A stretch of 64,000 nt of DNA, taken from positions 22,591,792 through 22,655,791 of the forward strand of contig CM026423.1 in the NCBI GenBank assembly GCA_014871385.1, read 5' to 3'. The notes under the pieces were generated by a model, which saw only the letters and a list, made by a program, of their open reading frames with translations, had not been told where the DNA came from and searched no databases. The stretch is from Ceratodon purpureus (Eukaryota > Streptophyta > Bryopsida > Pseudoditrichales > Ditrichaceae). A program made the position numbers and the translations under genes. Below are positions 45,941 through 59,314 of this stretch, in pieces. The number at the start of each line of letters is the position of its first letter. The stretch's first letter is position 1.

Positions 45941-48900
45941 TCACGTGGAATGAATAGGACGAGCCAAAAATATTGTGACACCCTTGAAAGGGCGTATGGA
46001 CCTCCAGAACTCATAGAATTCAGCTTCTAAGTCTTCCAACTCTTGCAGAAGCGTGCTGCAATTCTCTAAGACCTTATTAGCACGGCTCTGGAATGATGTT
46101 CCTGGGCCGCATGATGTCTTCAATTTTTTTTTCGGCCGACATATTTCTCCAACGCCGACCGTCCTCAAATTCCAAGCACAGGCTGATGTGTTAGGCACTC
46201 GTTCAAACCAGGCAGCTCCAGATTGCTTCCACAGAGTTCTGGTGCAAACACCTGGGTACACATAAAAATTCATAGGAACGGGACGTATTCCATGAGAGAA
46301 TTACAAATTCTTCAGAGTATGTCAAAAACACTGGTACTGACAAAAACTTCATTAAGAAATCTAGGTCTTCGACTGTTCACAGCATATTCTAATTTCTCCT
46401 AACCTTAAAACTAAGTGGTCAGAAGGTCGTTCAGATGCGAATCTATTTATTTTTTACATCAGAATTAAGAGATTCTTTCTCTTTCCTCTTTTGACATAAC
46501 GATACAATTTAATTCTCTCGAAACCCCTCTCTGCATTGTATCCTTACTCTTCCTTCGGCACTTACAGGCACGATTAATTTTAGGGACCGGGGATCCTACC
46601 TTAACGAGGCTGCTCACCCAGGGCCACTTCTGATACTCCTTACCACGATTTAGGGGGGCGCACACAGTCCTGAATACGAAACATAGCTCTTTTAATACCC
46701 CGAATTGAATTCAGGTCTGGGGACTGTGCTAAGGTAAGGCAAAACTATAAAAAAAAAACGCGTAGGGTGAGTTATGCAACATTAAACACATTCCTGCAGG
46801 AGAAGAACGTAATGCACCTTCAACACCAGTGTTGTCCTCGAATTCGCCGTCGCTCTCAAGTTCTTGACGCTCGTGAGCCTCTAGGTCAGCAAAATTGGGA
46901 TGGGCTTCCCTCCTCGGCAATTCGTTATCTTCTTCTTCATCTGACTCGAGGACGTCACTGCGGTGGTGAAGACTGCGGTGATCTTCATCAAAATCGTCAC
47001 CTTCGCTCTCGCTATCGCTGGTCACCGGATCTTCACCCGCTGCATCGTCCGCCTCAACAGCGATTAGGGTGCCCCCCCGAAGAGGCGCCGAAGTTTCATC
47101 CTCCACAGGGATGTCTGCTGTGTCCTCATCCACGGAGTCTTCTACCTCATCTCGCTGGCGTTGATAAAAGATCCGCTTCGATCTGGAGTTCACGTGAACT
47201 ACGAGTTTCCACCCTTGGTTCCATTTATCTTCCACGTAAAAAATTTGAGCTACGTCTTTTGGGAAAACTAAGGGTTCATCCGTGACGCTTGATTCAGACA
47301 TGTACCTCCCGGCCTTTATACGTAATATACCGCATTCATCTCTCACGAGAGTATTTGATGAACCCCGGCGAATGATAGAGTTATACCATTTACCCTTAAT
47401 TAATACTGTGTCAAAACTATCGAAATGTACTCTGATTATACTGTCAACAAACCCAACGTACTCTGTGTCTTCTCCATCTTCCTCGTACATGTGGGAAATT
47501 CCACAGTCGAATGTACATTTCTTGTGCATATCTCTATCCATAATGCGAAAGTGCCGCCCATAAGCCCACATGGCAGAAAAAAAGTCTGCCTTATTTCTCG
47601 GCCCCACAGCAATATCGAGCTCCATTTCTGAAATGACCTCTCCGTCTCTTACAGCTGCTTGAAGGGTAGGCAAAGCCCACTCCTTCAAGCTCGGTAAATT
47701 GGGATCAATGACTCTCTGCGCTTCATATCTTCAAAAGCACATTACGTTCAGTAAATTCAGACACAAAATTGACAATGGCAACCATACAAGCGGCAAAACA
47801 TGAAACAGCCCACATTGCACATTCAATTCCATAATACAAAATTGTTTCCTAGAAAGGATAATGAATCTGACCTGTCCCGCCATTTCTGGAATGTCGGTGA
47901 CGTCTTCAAAATAAACCTGTGCACCTGTTCTCTCAGCACAGGTTTAAGTATTTGCTCTAATTTCATTTTCGTTAGAACTATTCCAGATAATCGCACGTCT
48001 TCTTCGGATTGCCACAGCCTTGGGGCCTTCGTATACAATCGTTGTACAAACTCTGTCATGTAGAACATAGCCTCCGAGACTAAATAGCCTTCAGCCATGC
48101 TACCCTCTCGTCGAGCCTTTTGTCTGACGAACCCTTTTAGGGTTTTCATGTACCTCTCTAAGTAGTACATCCAACGGGCTGAGACCGGGCCCGCAAGTTC
48201 AACCTCCTCGACAAGGTGAACAATTAAATGGAACTGGATATCAAAAATTGATGGTGGAAGATGTAATTCCATTAAGCATAGCAATTCAGCTGCTTCCACC
48301 TTTTTGAATATAATCTCTGATTTGTTAATCTCTTTTGAGCAAATCCACTTGAAAAGAGACCCTAGTCTATAAATAATATCCCTGATTTCTTTCGTAAGAG
48401 TTCCCCTAATGGCTATTGGAAGCAAATCGTGAAGTAGGTTGTGGTAATCGTGGGTTTTCATCCCCACAATTTTTTGATCACTGAATTTAGAAGAGAATGA
48501 TGAGCCATAACCTGTTGGGGTTCTAGTGGAGGTCAATATATCTATTACCAGGTTGTATTCTTCCGTAGTCCAAATCCAGGGAGCTCTGGCATACCTGTAC
48601 TTCAAGTTGCCCTTGCTGTCCCGTCCGTCTTCCTCAGCATGCAAATCCGTTCGCATTCCATTTTCTTTGAAAGCATTACGCACCCCCAAGCTGTCTGCTT
48701 TAGTACCTTTGCAGTTCGAAAAGGTTTTGAACAAAGCAGCGCACACATTCTTTTCTATATGCATTGGATCTAGTAAATGAGGAATTGGTAGATCCTGCAA
48801 AGAGAAGGAAAAAAAAAAAGGGGCCAATCAACAGTAAGTACCGCTGGCTGATCTCATCAATCGTGACAAAGAGCACTAGTAAAAAAATACTAACTTCTGC

Positions 48901-51900
48901 TGTTGGTTATCCCTGTTAAATCATAATACTAACAGAGCGCGTGTTGGACAACAGGAGATTTGTATGACTTTAAAAGTGGAATACACAAAGAACGTCAATT
49001 TCTACTTCATGTTCCTAATGGGAGGTAAGGATCTAGTGTTACAACACCCCTGTGCCCACTAAAATGGAAACAGGACGACAGTTGTAATGAAGTATTCGAA
49101 ACCCACATATGGTGTGGAAACAATGAATGTGCGAAAAACATGAAATGGGAATGTAATTACATGAAAGGTGGGGAATAATGGTTTCACTTAGGTTTGTACT
49201 GAGATAAAGGATTGTTCAAACAGCATCCACCCGGAGGCGAATTAAAAAAAAAAAAAAATAACCAAAAGAAGAAGGAACCCTAAAGGTCGAAGGAGGGTGA
49301 TCGTTCTCTGTAGTGACTTGAAATTGGTAATGTTAAAAAAAAAAAGCAGATGGGAACGATACAAGTAAAATAAAGAAGAACCAGGGAAAACAAATTGAGA
49401 AGGATTTATTATTAAGACCATTAACTGAGATTATGTTGAGGCAACTGTAGAGAGGTGCCAGAAGGGATGAAATATATGGAGAATTCATAGTTTCTGACAT
49501 ACGGAAATATATTAAAAACCAGGTAATGACCCTACAAGAGAAAAACAGGAGCGCTTACGGAGAATTATACTAATACACCTAATACAAGATGACATGAAGC
49601 AAAAAATTGAAGACCGCACTCATAGTCGAATTAAGTTCATTTACTGAATCCGAGTGAAGGTTCACCCTGTCCACCACATATCGGGGGGCAGATCACATAA
49701 CTACTTACAGTCTTAAAAAAAAAAGGGATGCACACGCATACATCACACTAGCAGAACCGTGCTAAGAACAAACAGGAAAACCCGGTGAGAGATGGTCCCA
49801 CTCACTGAATGGTATAACGATCTCGAATACAAGATTAATGAAAGAAAAAAAAAATTAATGAAAACGTGTCTAATAATAATCAATTAAAAAAAAAAACAAA
49901 ATCAAAATGACTGTACGTGTCGAACCATGCGAGGTCGGACTGTTTAAAAACTCTCCTTCATTCTTCAGGGACAATCCAGTACAGAACCTCATCCAAACTG
50001 CAAGGGATGGAGTTCGAACATGTACAGGGGAAATGGTCACGGTAGCCAATTAGGTGATGCTGAAGCAACAGAAATCAGTTACGAAAATATAGGTGAGCTA
50101 CGTCATATATATTGAATGTGGGAGAGAATTGAAATCAACCTGTAAACAATCATTACTAGTTCGATGCTAGCAACGATTACCGTGATTGGTTAGGTACGAA
50201 ATGTTTTGGAAGAATGGAATTCAAACAATGTACAAACTAGGCCAGGTTTTCTTACAATTACAAGGGTTCAAGAATTCATTAATAATATTTCGTTCAGATT
50301 TTCGCATGTTCATTGTAAAAAATTATAAGCTGAAAACATCAAAAGACTCTGACGTAGAGTGGAGCCGAATATTTTACCTTTGAAAAATATTGAACATTTT
50401 AAAAAAAATTAAAAGACCAAAAAACATTCAACCGACATACAACAGCCACGACCGAATTAACCAATAAGGTAATTGACCAGAATTGAAATCTCACCTTGTA
50501 ATAGGGGAGTTTGTAAAAGATAGATTTGGCCTTCACTCCGGCCTGTTTGATGCTGATCTCCTTCCGTTTCACTAACCGCCACTTCTTTCTCCAGAATTCT
50601 GCATCTGTACGAGTAGGCAGTGTACCAGGTCTTTTTCCGCCATACGCTCGGTCATGATTACTGTGACGTAATCGGTGACCATACGGTAAATACTTCCTGT
50701 GGCCCATATATATCACCTTCTTCAGTGCCCGAGATTTGTGTGACTCCAATTGTTCTGGTCCACATGGGGGGCAAGCGTTGTGACCTTGTGTCTGCAATGA
50801 AGAACAAACACCGTATCCAGGAAAATCATGCATTGTCCAAAGTAACATCCCCTTTAATGTGAAATGTTTCCGGTTTGGTGGGGCTGAAACATCCATAGCA
50901 TCGACACCTGTTTCCCATAAAGTACAAAGTTCTTTGATCATTGGCTGTAGGTACGTATTCATGTCCTTCACCTTCTTCTTCCCTGCTAGGACAAGAAAAC
51001 TCCCTCAGGATTAGTGACCGGGCATACTGATGTTGCTTAACAAAGTCACAATCTGCATGCATCTGTAGGAAAACAGAATGACCCTCCTCAGTTCTTAAAT
51101 TTTTTCCCGTGATCTTCCAATTTAGTGTACCCTTCGCCCCAACTGAGCAGAACATTGGCATCTTTAACCAGAAATATTAACTGCTACTAAAGAAATAGAA
51201 TTATAAACAGACAATGTAAGTTACCTGGGATAATTGCTGAGAGCATGATGTGTCGATTTTGAATTGTTAACCATGGAGGCAGATTATACAAAACTAGCAT
51301 AATAGGCCAGGTGGAGTGGCTTGCTGAGTTGTTGGAATATGGATTAACTCCGTCCATGGCACAACCTAACCATGCATTTCTAGGCTCCGCAGCCATGCAT
51401 GCGAACTTGGGATTCTCTAATATGGTTTGCCATGCCCCGCTATCTGCAGGAACTCGCATAATCCCGTCGTTGCTAATGTTTTCGGAATGCCATGTCATCA
51501 GTGGTGCAAGTTCCATGCTCCGCAAATGTGCCAACAGTCGAGGGATGACTGGAAAGTAAAACATTTTCTGCGAGAAGAAACAATCAATTTTTACTAAGTA
51601 GCTTACCATGCATTGAGAACTTGGAAATGTGAATAGAAGTAAATCAGTACCCTAAAAAAAAAACGCCAAAGTAACCTGAAGTGTAGAAAATAACCTTGCG
51701 GGGGACGGTTTTTTTTTGGGTGGTATTCCCATATCGAGAAATTTTACATTTTGGGCAAAACGTGGCATTTTCAAGGGGTCCGAAATACAGTGTTTTATCA
51801 CACGGGCAAGCATGGATTACTTGGTAATCCAAACCGACATCTGATATGACCTTCCTGGCTTCTTGTCTTGTTCTAGGCATTTTGGAATTCAAGTGGGGGG

Positions 51901-53398
51901 CAATAACAAGGTCTGAAACGGTGCAGAGAATGTCGTCCATGGCTAAGTTAGACCAGCCGTGACGAGCCTGGAGGTTGAGGAATTCTACTATGATTTTGAG
52001 ACGGCTGGATGCTGCTCCATCGTATATTTTTGTCGATGCCTCCTGCTCCAAAAACGACATGTAATCTGCTGGCCCTGTGGTAGACTCCACCCTTATGGAA
52101 GCCGGATCTCTGGCGCCGTGGTGTGCTAGTAAGTCTTCAAAAGTCAGGTCATCCTGCCAAGCAGTTTCCAGGATGTTGTCGATAGGGGGGTTGACTGGGT
52201 GGTCTACCGCAGGTGGCCCCTCTGGATTGGACGAGCTCGTACCCGCTTCCTGTCCTCCCTGTGATTGAGCATTCCTTATACCCTGCATTTGACTGTCATA
52301 GACAGGCTGCGTTGAAACAATGAGAACTTAGTATCCTTATGCCCACATATTAACCTCCATTTCCGAATTTTATATAACAGTTAACAGTGTCTTTCATATC
52401 CCAGTAAACAGTTAGGTTGACAGTGTACATGCATGCATCATCCGAAGGAGCTGTGAGCATCACTCTATTAAAATAAAGTGATTTAGGCTAAGTGAAATTA
52501 CAGTTCCTTACATTTATACACCCAGGTTGACTTAGGAAACTTTTACATGTCCAAATAATGGTATTACCTTCAATATATAATTTCAGGTTGTATTATTAGA
52601 ATTTGTACATTACATAGTACTTCCATACGATGAGAAGCAATTATACAAAGTACTTCATAATGAGAAAGGAGATATCACGGTAGTCCCTGGGTAAAAGTAT
52701 TTAAGTCTGCGAAGATTCAGTAGCACACGGCAAATGAAGTTTTTTAATGGAGCTGTATCCACCGTCCATCACAGAAAGGGGGTTAGTAATATTCATATTA
52801 AGCAGCATATTATTCGTATGACTGTGCAGAAGACACCAATATTTGATCACCAGAATCACTTTCAACTGAGCTTAATGAAGGTTTGTAACTCATTGATAAT
52901 ATAAATAATATTACATCAGTGGCTTAGTGTTTGTTAATTCTAGGACAATTTCTGATTCATGGGAAGGACCCACATCGTTCTTTAAACATCACTTCACAAC
53001 AATTATTTACCAAGTCCACAAACCAATATTTACTATGTGTTTATTGAAAGAGTTTCGGGTTTCCCTTGCACAGGATGGATTATTTCCATTTCACACGAAC
53101 ACTGGATATCAGGTTTAGTAATGAGTACCTTCCATTTAATCCCTACCCCGTTAAGTGCTATATGGTCTTCAACTATGCGGAGAAGTCTCAATGTGGGACT
53201 CGATTTTAAATCACACTTTCGGCACGGGCAAAAGACCTTGAACACAGGTACATTTCCCGGGGGTGGTCTTGGAAAAATTGTTCTCCTTCTTTTTCGTTGA
53301 CGAGGATGATTCTCCAGGTGATCTTCAAATTCCTCTGCAACGGGAATTCCTTCCACGGGGACAGCATTTGTAGCATCGACAACTCGATGTGTCCTCAT
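45941..53398 (-). CDS. TNPD-type CACTA transposase, multi-exon
   Basis: This gene should catalyse cutting of the CACTA ends. Exons inferred from splice sites and family order: 53129-53398 (transposase-associated domain, CPCRKCD), 51676-52307 (TNP2 start, HACPCDKTLYFG), 51225-51567 (FPVIPRLLAHL to AIIPG), 50495-50982 (KDMNTYLQPMIKEL, WTMHDFPGYG, YMGHRKYLP), 47872-48794 (DLPIPHLLDPMHIEKN, then DUF4218-like HLPPSIFDIQFHLIVHLVEEV), 46818-47728 (DUF4216-like, VAQIFYVEDKWNQGWKLVV, acidic tail). A last exon at about 45941-46251 is tentative. Donors and acceptors are mostly good GT/AG. The intron at 48795-50494 is AT-rich and empty. I see no stop inside the main exons, so it may be functional. Confidence 0.8.
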
Positions 53399-53422
53399 GA
53401 TTTCCCTAAACAAATAGCACAA

Positions 53423-54816
53423 AAATTAAAATTAACATGGATAAGTGTTCGTGGTTCGCCTTATTTAAAAAAAACAAATTCCTGGGATAATTAAAAAGAG
53501 TTTTTTCCTCGGTAAAATAGAACTTGACAGTTCGAACCCATAGTCTTCGTTATTTCAATTATAACATAACATGATGTATTAGATGGTTCAGTATTTTTTC
53601 TCGGGTTCGGTTAAACACGATGTGGATAAATATTGTTTACTGGAAACATAGTCAATGTGACTGATAGAAATTCCCCAGGACACCTGAACCTTCTTCTCCT
53701 ACGCATGGTTGTGTACCCATGAATGTGAGGATGGTAACATAGATTTACTTGGGACTGACTTCTGGCAGTAACGACCAACCATTTTTTTTTAAAAGGGTAA
53801 CATAATCCTTGAAATTCCATTGTCAGATACAGCACATCAGGTAGAAATTTTAAGTTGGATTAGAATGTTCCAATGTAGTACATTTCCTAATTTTGATATT
53901 TAAAAAAACCATCAAATGTCGGGGTATCCCTATTTTTGCTGTGTACATTTAATGTACGTTTGGCGTACAGCCACCAAGTTAGTTAAAACCTTTATTAGTT
54001 AGGGTTGACGTACCTTCATTAACTACAAGTCCGATGAATGCTCGTGTCCTCCTCCCCCTCCACACTCTAGGCACTGTGATCACCTGGATTTAGGGGAATG
54101 CTTCTTCGTGTTTCTCTCTCTCCGAAGTCCTCGATAAGCTCTACTTCCTTCCTGCAAAACCATTCCTTTCTGAGTTAATGTCAAAGAGAGCTTGTACATT
54201 GCGTAATGTCGAACCAGTGAGAGCTTGGCGGCCCCCTCTTTTATCGTTACAATTCCAATCTCTCTCGGATCGATAGCCCATTTTCTCAGCTTTCGACTGA
54301 TCCGGTTACGCTCTTCTACTCAGCATTGGATCATCTAGTTCAGATCTAGGCCTTCTTCAGGTAGGCAACTCCATCACGTAGTCCCCTCCATTGCGCCAAC
54401 CTGTTCACTTCGAAACTCTGTTTCGCCTTGCTACTAAAACATGGAAGACTGAGTACTGGGCAAGAGCCGGTGGGGGCGGGGTTTTAGGGATACATTGCTT
54501 TCCAAGGTCGCCCATGATCTATTTCATTCAAAGCCCAAACTCAGTAGCTAACCCTCAGCTGTACAGGTGGTGAGGCATCCGAATTATTAGGCACTTCTGT
54601 CACCGTCCCTCGAATTGTTTACCAGCAGGTGCAAAACCCTCGCATTTAGTTTTTCTTTCTACTTACTAATGCTGGTACTGGAGTAGTTCAATTGGTTCAG
54701 GATCTTAGAGTTTCGCATTTAGGGTTCACTCTGATCATCTAAGCAATTCCATCGCTTCATTCTGATATTGCTGACTCCTTATCTTTGCGATTATCCAGGC
54801 TACTTTCCCTAGCAGT
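53423..54816. promoter_or_regulatory. shared divergent promoter and leader region of the CACTA genes
   Basis: About 1.4 kb between the first transposase exon and the first TNPA-like coding exon. The right half (about 54,020-54,800) is gene-leader-like, with several possible introns and TTATCCAG just upstream of the ATG at 54817. A clear TATA box was not found. Confidence 0.5.
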
Positions 54817-57800
54817 ATGCCCAAGAGAACGCGTCGCCGAGATGATGAGGATCAGAGGGGAAAGCAACCCGAAACAGCTGCAGAGAAGGGCAGCGATCGA
54901 TCTTCGAGAAGGAAGGGAAGCCAGAAGACGAAGAAATCAAAAAAGCGGAAGGGAGAGGAAGAAGAGACGAGTGTAGTTAGAGCGAAACGACATCGACCGC
55001 TGCCAGGGGACTCTCCCCACCGGCCCCGGAAGAGTTTGTCTTCCTTTCGTTCCCCACCCACTAACGAGCCTGCTATAAGAGAAGCTGAAATAGAGTCGGA
55101 GATACCTGCGAGGAAGTGTAGGAGAGGCCGTCAGTCGAAGGATCTGGGGAAGCTCTTTGAGGACGCTGCAACGAAGGGGAATGAGAAGGTGGACTTGGAG
55201 ATCAAGTCTCTGAGCCACAACATTCGTCTGGTGATCACGTCTCCGGCTAAGAAGAAGAGGACATCCAGGTTTGAAGAAGGCGACTCACAGGTGGAAAGAG
55301 CCGGCTTTCCAACGGGTAAGGCACCGGAGCGTGAAGGGGAGTCGGGTGAGTGCGAAGGGGAATCTGCTGGCAGCCAGCACCCGGAGCGTAGTGGCGAAAT
55401 AAGCGTACGTGGTTCAGGAACGGGAAGTCACTGTGCCACCGGGAGAGCTGCGTCAAATCTGGAGAAGACGGTGCTATTGGCAGGGGCGCAACGGACTGAG
55501 CGACACGAGTTGTTACACAACGTACCAGAGGAAGCAGATGCAGAAGGAGGATATGAGGAAGGATTTTTTGGGGACAGAGCAGTGAGGCTGCCGCTGGAGA
55601 ACAGGGCATCACCGACCGATTTCCGGCCAGGGACTTCTTGCCCAGTGAATCAGGCGCCAAGAGGGAATGCGGGGGGTGTTGAATGCCTCAACGTCGGAGC
55701 CAGCAGCAAGGGCCGAGTCCCCTCCATTGGTCTTGTTCTTGAAAAAGACCCTCTGAAGTCGAATGAAGACAGTGTTCTTCCACTTCCTACTGATTTAGGG
55801 ACTCCACTTTCAACAAATGAAGTCTGAACCGATGTCAGTCCTCGTTCACATCAGGCACTCGAAGAATCCCGGCCCCGACCCCACGCAGCCCAGGACTGTA
55901 TAGTAACAGACTCTCCATCGTCCACTGCGAAGTTAATGCAGACCCCTGGAACCGAACAGTGCAGACGTCTCTCCCCTATTCCAGGTTCGTCACACACCGT
56001 AATCCCAACAACTACAGCTCTTGTGGAATCGTCTCTCCCATCCCATGCGAATGATAGCAGCGTAGGTGCATGCCTCTCAGAACTTCCTATATCGCAAGCT
56101 ATCCCGAATGTAGAACCCCCCTCTGACCACCACGGTAATCCCAGTGTGTGCGAGTTCCCTGGTTTTCCTGATTTGGGAGTTTCGAAGACCTTTCAGAATG
56201 AGGAGATGTTACCGAATGATGTGATTTCCACAACCCCTGTATCACCCCATCAGCGCAAAGACGTAGCCCCGACCCTAAACCTTGACTGTGGCATGAGCAC
56301 TAACTCTGGGAACCCTGAATTTCCTCCTCTTGACGAACAGGATACCGATACACTCCTGCCAGAAGACAACACTATCGCCAGTAACCCTACATGTGTATCT
56401 TCGCCCACCCGTGATTGCCCTTCAGCGCCCCCTACTCTGTCACCTATCAGTCCCTGTTGCATAAGACCCCAGCCTTTTCCAAAGTCCCCTGCCAGGAGAT
56501 CGGATGTAACGGAGTCTCGAATACCGAAGAAAAAAAAGGAGAAGCGCACAGTGGTGACTCTGGAAGAAGAACCGCAGAGTATTCCACCCAGCATTGCCAA
56601 ACGTATGAACCCAGGACCCGGGGAGACGGTGCGTAGCATGGTCGTGAGGAGTACAGTGAAATCATTGCTAAAAACACTGCCAGTGGATGAGCGAGCAGCA
56701 TTTGTCGAGGCCAATAAAAAGGTAAGCAAGTGGAGTTTAACCCTTGCATCATATCGGAATCTTTTATTTTTTGTCCTTCATCGTGCTCTTCGTCGTGGAT
56801 TTTGTATAAGATATTATTGACATATGACTCCCAGCTCTGCCAGGACTTGGTCAAGGGAACATGAGAGACTTCTAAGGTACGCAAGAGTAGGAAGACATGC
56901 GACTGTAAAAAGGGAGGTGAAGGCTGTAACAAGGAGGGCTGCGCTGGTAGAAGCAAGACATCGAAGAAAAAGAATAAGGCAACCGTGAGGGGCCAGGAGC
57001 CTCAGACAAAGAAGAAGGGGAAGGAGCCGACAGTGGGGGACCCCCCTGATGCCAGGTCTGAATTAGCTAACATTGAGAAGATGATGATGGAATTAGAGGA
57101 GCAGAAGAGGAAGTTGACGATGGTCGCATTGCACAGCCCGAGGGAGAGCTCCAAGGGACAGAAAAGGGGATCAGAGCTTCCTGTAGCGGTGGCGGTGAAA
57201 CAGGTGGGTGGAAAAAAAAAGGGAGGTAGAGACCTTTCCAGCGACTCATCTAATCCGGTTGCTTGCCCGTCACCTTCTGGTAGCATTCTGTATTCTGATC
57301 CTGCTTCTTTAGGAACCTGGGATATAGTTACTGACGTGCCTGCTTGCCAAGTCAATGCTATGGCTCACCCTGTAGGCGACTTTTGGCGACACATGAAGAA
57401 CTTCGCATTTGAGAGAGCTGCTTATACTTTTCCTTGGCACGTGGATTGGTATCAGCAAGACCCTCTAACTAAACTAAAATTTAAACTTCGATTGAAGAAA
57501 TTATATCCTGGGGATTGGGATGATTCGTATGTCATGCAGATGGTAGGGAACAACATCAGGGAGAGGAGAGTGAGGCTTAGACGTACTTTTGCTAGGGCTC
57601 CGAATAAAAATTCCGTCCCTGTAGCTGGAGGGGTATCCTTAGAATCTTGGAATGAAATTTACAATTCTCTAACTAACCCTAAGTACCAATCCAAGTCTGA
57701 CAAATGCAAGGTTGCTGCCGATGAGCGCACCAGGAGGAAGGGGTTCACCCACAAGCTAGGCCCGAGAGGAGTACAAGGACTTGTCACTGTTTTTGTGAGA

Positions 57801-58370
57801 AGTCTTCCTCTCTATCATTTCTCTCCATTTTGTACATACTCAAGTTCTAGCGAAATGACACTGATGGTTTCATTAGTAATGTGCACGTCTTATACTCTCA
57901 GCTGTCTCTTGCGGTTGATATTTATGGAGTTGTGCTCTTGTTTGTGTCAGATGTGCGAATTCGGGAGACAACCGACGGAGGAAGAGGTGACATACGCAAA
58001 ACAGAACGGGATTCCAGCCACGGTGGAGAACATTCGCCGGGGGAGCGGGGGCCATAACATGAATGAAGTCATGGACGTGGCAAAGGGAATCGCCGAGAAC
58101 CTCAAGAAGAAGGATAAGAGGAAGAAACAAGAATCAAGCTCCGAGGATGAGGACAGCGACGAGGATGAGGAAGAGGACTCCGCTTACGAAGAAGGAGAGG
58201 AATCGAGCAGTGAAAGCGATGAAGGAAGTGGAACGGATAGCGACGGAGAGGATTCACGGGGGAGTCTAAGGGATGATTCAGATTCAGAGTCGGAAGGGGA
58301 ACCATCAAATGAGCCTGTACATGTAGACAGATCCGAGAGCGATTCTGAAGAGGAGGAGGATGAAGATTAG
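54817..58370 (+). pseudogene. TNPA-like accessory gene of the CACTA element
   Basis: It starts MPKRTRRRDDED after a leader splice site. The first exon frame runs to 56722 (donor AAG|GTAAGC) with one TGA at 55825-55827. The next exon, from about 56844, has TGA at 56862-56864 and a Cys-rich cluster (CDCKKGGEGCNKEGC, about 56898-56945). It then has a coiled stretch (IEKMMMELEEQKRK), and a block SWNEIYNSLTNPKYQSKS then HKLGPRGVQGL (about 57640-57785). The last block fits the Ptta/En/Spm plant transposase pattern (W...F.SP.FQ..S, H..G..). A likely 156-bp intron, 57795-57950, leaves the frame unchanged. The tail is acidic Ser/Glu/Asp. TNPA-type proteins bind subterminal repeats. The stops suggest decay unless they lie in unrecognised introns. 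Confidence 0.6.
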
Positions 58371-59311
58371 GACTGGAGAGATAATCAATTCAGTATTGAG
58401 ACTAGAATTTTATTGGTGCAGTAGTTTTGTTATGTACATATGTGCCGTTGGCTTGGACTGATGAAGATCATGCTCTGCTAAATTTGTGGAGAACCTTTGG
58501 ACTTCTTCACTGCTGCCCTATACGAGACCACGAAGTAGTGTGTCGAAGCTAATGTAGAGAAGACTTTTCTACTGCAATGGATTATACTGACGACGTATTT
58601 TTTGAAATGACTAAATTCTTTTGTTTCAATTAAGAATTGTTTTCAGGCTTATTATGGTCTATTCAAATGGCTCGCTATTCCTTAAAGTGCAGTGGATGAT
58701 TTCCTAAGAGATTGGATGTGATGCTCATATGTTTTACAGTTCTGTTACTATAGGGGTTTTAAAAAAATAACGTCTGAAATTAGAATTGCCACCGACAGAG
58801 GAGTCTGCCCCACACCATATTCGACTACAGTAATTAAAAGGAGGACTCTGAAAGCGCCACGTCTGATCAATATTTTTCAACTATGCACCAATCCATATGC
58901 GACACATGGCGTAGACAATTACTACACTGAAATTAAATAGCTAGTAGTGAAAATTAAAAATAAAGACGAAAATTTACAAAAGTAACTCGATGTAAATTGT
59001 GAGAACAAAAATATTGGTCGTGTAAGTAATAACGATGGGATAAGGTAATATGCATCGAACGTCCGAGTAAGAAAAACTGCCTCAGCCACATGGCAGCATC
59101 ACACAGGCCGAACACGCTGGCAACTCCGTATGAGAACGTCCGTTCTCAGGCGAACCCAAACGTAGCTTCAGCTACACCCTGGACATGGCACTAGTGGAGG
59201 CTACGGCTAGGACATAGACCGAGCCACGTTTCGAGACAGCCCGATGCGATCGATTTCCAGTGTATTTTGCTACATCACGAACGTAGCATAGACCCCCAAA
59301 TCCTAGTAGTG
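58371..59311. repeat. 3' region and right CACTA terminal repeats
   Basis: 58371-59150 is the 3' flank of the TNPA-like gene, AT-rich without a further gene. From about 59150 motifs such as ACGTAGCTTCAGCTAC, GGCTACGG and ACGTAGCATAG recur as inverted counterparts of the left subterminal motifs, ending in the inverted repeat at 59292-59311. Confidence 0.7.
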
Positions 59312-59314
59312 ACC

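Larger units (their letters stand above)
44913..59311. mobile_element. CACTA (EnSpm/CMC) DNA transposon, 14,399 bp
   Basis: The terminal inverted repeat CACTACTAGGATTTGGGGGT is perfect over 20 bp at both ends, and a similar GCTACG follows. The 3-bp target duplication ACC is exact (44910-44912 and 59312-59314). Two divergent genes are inside: a TNPD-type transposase (minus, 45.9-53.4 kb) and a TNPA-like gene (plus, 54.8-58.4 kb). The element interrupts LINE ORF2; excision with one ACC kept restores the frame. Complete ends and exact duplication suggest a fairly recent insertion. Confidence 0.95.

Noticed and set aside
50826..51161. Open frame between transposase exons as an extra TNPD exon
   Set aside because: TNP2 family order joins AIIPG directly to KDMNTYLQPM, and good splice sites at 51224 and 50983 remove it as intron.
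745..56864. Alternative genetic code explaining in-frame stops
   Set aside because: TAA, TAG and TGA all occur as isolated interruptions, while intact genes here end with ordinary stops.
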